DNA from: Gaeumannomyces sp. JS-464
Lineage: Eukaryota; Ascomycota; Sordariomycetes; Magnaporthales; Magnaporthaceae
Assembly (NCBI GenBank): GCA_002197995.1
Contig: NGZR01000005.1
Location: 5,022,001-5,086,000, forward strand
Direction: 5' to 3'
DNA: 64,000 bases
The position numbers and the translations under genes are program-made. Shown here piece by piece: positions 61,441 through 64,000 of the stretch (its first letter is position 1; each line of letters opens with the position of its first letter). A model generated the notes under the pieces. That model had not been told where the DNA came from and ran no database searches. It saw only the letters and a list, made by a program, of their open reading frames with translations.

Positions 61441-63383
61441 TCTCACGGGCCTCCTGGTTTGTGAGGCGTGAGGCACGATTGATTGCCTGATTCGATGTCC
61501 TCCTCGTGGGACAGGCGGCTTTGTATAGGTTGTTCTCTCGCTCCTTCTTTCGGGTTTGTTTAGCTGGGGTTGCTTGGGGCAGGCTGTGTTTGCCGCGAAC
61601 TCAGATCGGACCCTCCTCCACGGCGGAAAGGTGACTGAGAACCGACGAGGCAGATAGCGGCTCAAGTCTAGGTTGTCCTAGATTCGTAAGAAGCAAGGGG
61701 GTTTACTTTGTTCGAGGCAGAAAGAGAGAGAAAAACAACAGGCAGTTAAAACACATCCCGGAGCCGTGGCGGAATGCGTCCGGTCATTCAGTCCGTCTGG
61801 TCAGTCAGTCAATCACTCCCCTTGTAGCTTTCCCCTCCCAAGCCCCCCCTTTTTTTTCCTCACCCCTCGTTTGTCCCATCCCCGTCTGTTTTTTCACCGA
61901 ACCCAGATCGGCAAATAGATTGAGCCTACGGTGTCGTGTTAGTGTTTGTTTTGTTGTTTTTTTTTATTTTTCCTCTCGAGGTGGCGAACTTGCACGGCTA
62001 TCCTTGTCCCAACCTGAACGCTGCCGCCCGCTGGGCTGGCTCCTTCGCCCCATCATTCGACAAATGGAGTCCCGTCCTGTGTCCGCTGATCGGTCGGCTG
62101 TGTGTCTGGCAGGGGGGCATATCAGTAGCTACAGCACGCCCATTGGCCAGCTGCCTCGTCCCGCTGGAAGGTCCCCCTCGCGCGTCAAGCTCGGCTATCG
62201 TAAAGTCCAAATGTCTCAAGAAATGTCTTGGGGCGCTGGAGGCTGGGCCCCCATCCCCTGCCCTTGCTCCATTCTCCGTTTGCTGCCTATTCCTCGAAGG
62301 CTTCGCTGGAAGTTTCACATCTTGCATGCCTGCCTATCCATTGCCGCCTATTTTTAACAGCTCCATCCCTGTTCTTCCCGTCGCAACCAAACTCTGTCGT
62401 TGGTCTCTGGCAGGCCATCTCCGTCTACCCTTTATCGCCCTTCTTTAAACCCAAAATCAGACGAGACACCCACCACGCGATACTGCCGAACCCAACGACC
62501 CCAGCCATGTGGCCGGGCACGACTGTTTCGACACTTTGGAAGCACTTCACATCTGGTGACAAGACCAACAAGTCGTGCCCCATCGCGATCTTGACTGCAT
62601 CCTAGTATGATGGAATACATACAGCCTTTCCTCTCCGGCTGCTGCGCCACGTCCTCACGCCCGCGCAATGATAATCGGCCAAACCCTGTCTCCAAACAGT
62701 GTTTCAAAAATGTGCCGTCAAATTGGGTATTGCCTTTGCTGCCGTGTTTGTTTGCTAGGTGTTCGTTGTTTCGAGCGTGTCGAGACCTCGTGGGCCATGG
62801 ACGGAACGCACTAAATGAGAAACCAAAGTCGCCAAAGAGAGAAGTGTCATGCTTATAAACAAAAACTGTAAGCCATGTCCAAAAAAGCCGGAAATGACAA
62901 GTAGCTTCCAAACACGCCACAAACGAAAAGAACAAAAGCCAGATCTGTGAGTTCGTTTCGCGCAAATCTCGCCAGATGTCGCAGGGTAGTTGTAGTACAT
63001 GGCCCAATGTTGCAGGGGGGGGGGCAGGGGGGGGGGGGGGGGGGGGGGGGTATATGATGATGCCTGAGGGCTTCCAACCGATATGACAAAGAAACAAATG
63101 GGCCACCAAGGCTCAATGTGGTATCAGTACGTCCGTCCGAAGTGCGATAATAAAGAGAGAAAAAACAGTGAAGGAAAGAAGAGGCGCGCCCTGTGTTTCG
63201 GGACGCCCCTGATGCTGGAGGCCGTAGCGGTTCGAGCAGCGGATGGTTCTGCCGTGTGCCTGTTATCAGGCGTAAGGAGAGAAACAATGAGGGTCGAGAA
63301 AAGAAGACAACGGTAGTGTGTGTAGTGTGTGTACTTATGACAAACGAGACGAAGATCAAAGGTGACTGGCGACCGGTGCTCCC
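61441..63383. other. Intergenic region with a poly-G tract
   Basis: 1.9 kb upstream of the hypothetical gene (-), also holding the 3' UTR of the right-edge gene (-). C/T-rich leader-like sequence lies at 61835-61990, and the G-run at 63015-63050. No convincing ORF. Confidence 0.55.
63015..63050. repeat. Poly-G tract (10 G, CA, 24 G)
   Basis: Ten G at 63015-63024, CA, then 24 uninterrupted G at 63027-63050. It is the longest homopolymer in the window and lies in non-coding DNA about 335 bp past the stop of the right-edge gene. It is able to form G-quadruplexes; the exact length in an assembly is unreliable. Confidence 0.85.
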
Positions 63384-64000
63384 TCATCCCCAGATGGGCG
63401 CGTTCCGGTAGGCGGGCGAGTTGTAGCTGTGGAGGATACGGTATGGCACACCAGGCTGCCCCTGCCGATCTGGCGAGCCCAGGCTGTTGTTGCGGCCGTG
63501 GCCGCCGCGAGTCACATACGGACGCGAATGGCGCCCCTGCTGCTGCTGGTTCCATTGTTGCGACTGGTCCCAGTACTGCTGCTCATGCCATTGGTCCCAC
63601 TGCTGTTGCCACTCCCACGGGTGCTGTTGCTGTTGCTGTTGCGCCGGCGGAGGTTGCCAGGAGCGGTACTGTTGCTGCTGCCATATGCATCATATGACTG
63701 GCGGTACCACCGGGGGTCCGTGGACGGCATGGCGGGACGCTGTTGCTGTTGTTGCTGCGGCGCGGAGTACTGCATGTGCCGCCGGGTGCGGTCGTCGTAG
63801 CTGGCCCGGTGACGCAGTTGCGGCCCCTCATCCTGCGTAATCACCTGCGTAATCACCTGCGACGGCGGCTGCGCGCTGGAAGGCCTTCGGAGGTGGCCCT
63901 GTTCCGCCGCGACCACCTCCAAGGCCCGGAGAGGGTCCTCTGGGCGCACGTCCAAAGATGAGCGTCGGGAAGTATCATGGTCCGTCTTGACCTGCCAATC
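63384..64000 (-). CDS. C-terminus of a Gln/Trp-rich protein (5' end beyond window, one frameshift)
   Basis: The minus-strand frame enters at 64000 (DWQVKTDHDTSRRSSLDV) and runs through RPEDPLRALEVV, a duplicated QVIT (from the repeat at 63833-63856) and HRASYDDRTRR to WYRQSYDAY. Near 63684 one base is missing; the next frame continues as WQQQQYRSWQPPPAQ, then Trp-Gln-rich repeats (HPWEWQQQWDQWHEQQYWDQ). It ends with an ordinary-looking tail, PGVPYRILHSYNSPAYRN, and stop at 63386-63384. With one base added the visible part is 206 codons including stop. An alternative end in the uncorrected frame at 63512 is all Ser/Asn and less convincing. I do not recognise the family. Confidence 0.6.

Overview
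The window is nuclear DNA of a filamentous ascomycete. The genes are split by short GT..AG introns (about 60-160 nt) with CTAAC/CTGAC-type branch sites. Coding sequence is GC-rich, and the set is typical of Pezizomycotina: a neurofibromin-type RasGAP, an Rpn4-like C2H2 factor, a DUF8035-type protein and a Uls1-like SNF2 protein. A Sordariomycete is the best guess, possibly Magnaporthales, but I cannot confirm this from sequence alone.

Layout, left to right: the 3' half of RAT1 (+); mitochondrial ornithine carbamoyltransferase (-); a 12-exon RasGAP of about 2,570 aa (+); a C2H2 Rpn4-like regulator (-) with about 6 kb of gene-poor DNA upstream; a steryl-ester/AB-hydrolase lipase (-); PET191/COA5 (+); a PPN2-like polyphosphatase (+); a nucleotide pyrophosphatase/phosphodiesterase (+); a 268-bp putative MITE; a RING-bearing SNF2 translocase of the Uls1 type (+); a small accessory island at 40.1-44.2 kb with a decayed cytochrome P450 (+) and an orphan repeat protein (-); Mediator subunit MED17 (-); 6-phosphofructokinase (+); a membrane-anchored fucose-lectin-like protein (+); dihydroorotase URA4 (+); a DUF8035-like Arg-rich protein (+); a low-complexity hypothetical protein (-); and the C-terminus of a Gln/Trp-rich protein (-) running off the right edge.

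Most genes are unrelated housekeeping loci rather than a pathway cluster. Arginine (OTC) and pyrimidine (DHOase) synthesis both draw on carbamoyl phosphate chemistry, but they lie 50 kb apart. I found no secondary-metabolite cluster, CRISPR array, rRNA or convincing tRNA.

Several conserved genes carry single-base frameshifts, mostly in G, C or A runs (OTC, RasGAP, lipase, SNF2, orphan, DHOase, DUF8035, last gene). In nearly every case restoring one base gives a total CDS divisible by three, so these look like draft-consensus errors rather than biology. The P450 is different: it lacks its heme-binding end and carries a 5-bp duplication, so it is a real pseudogene candidate. The most novel-looking item is the 268-bp element with about 30-bp inverted ends and an exact 8-bp target duplication.
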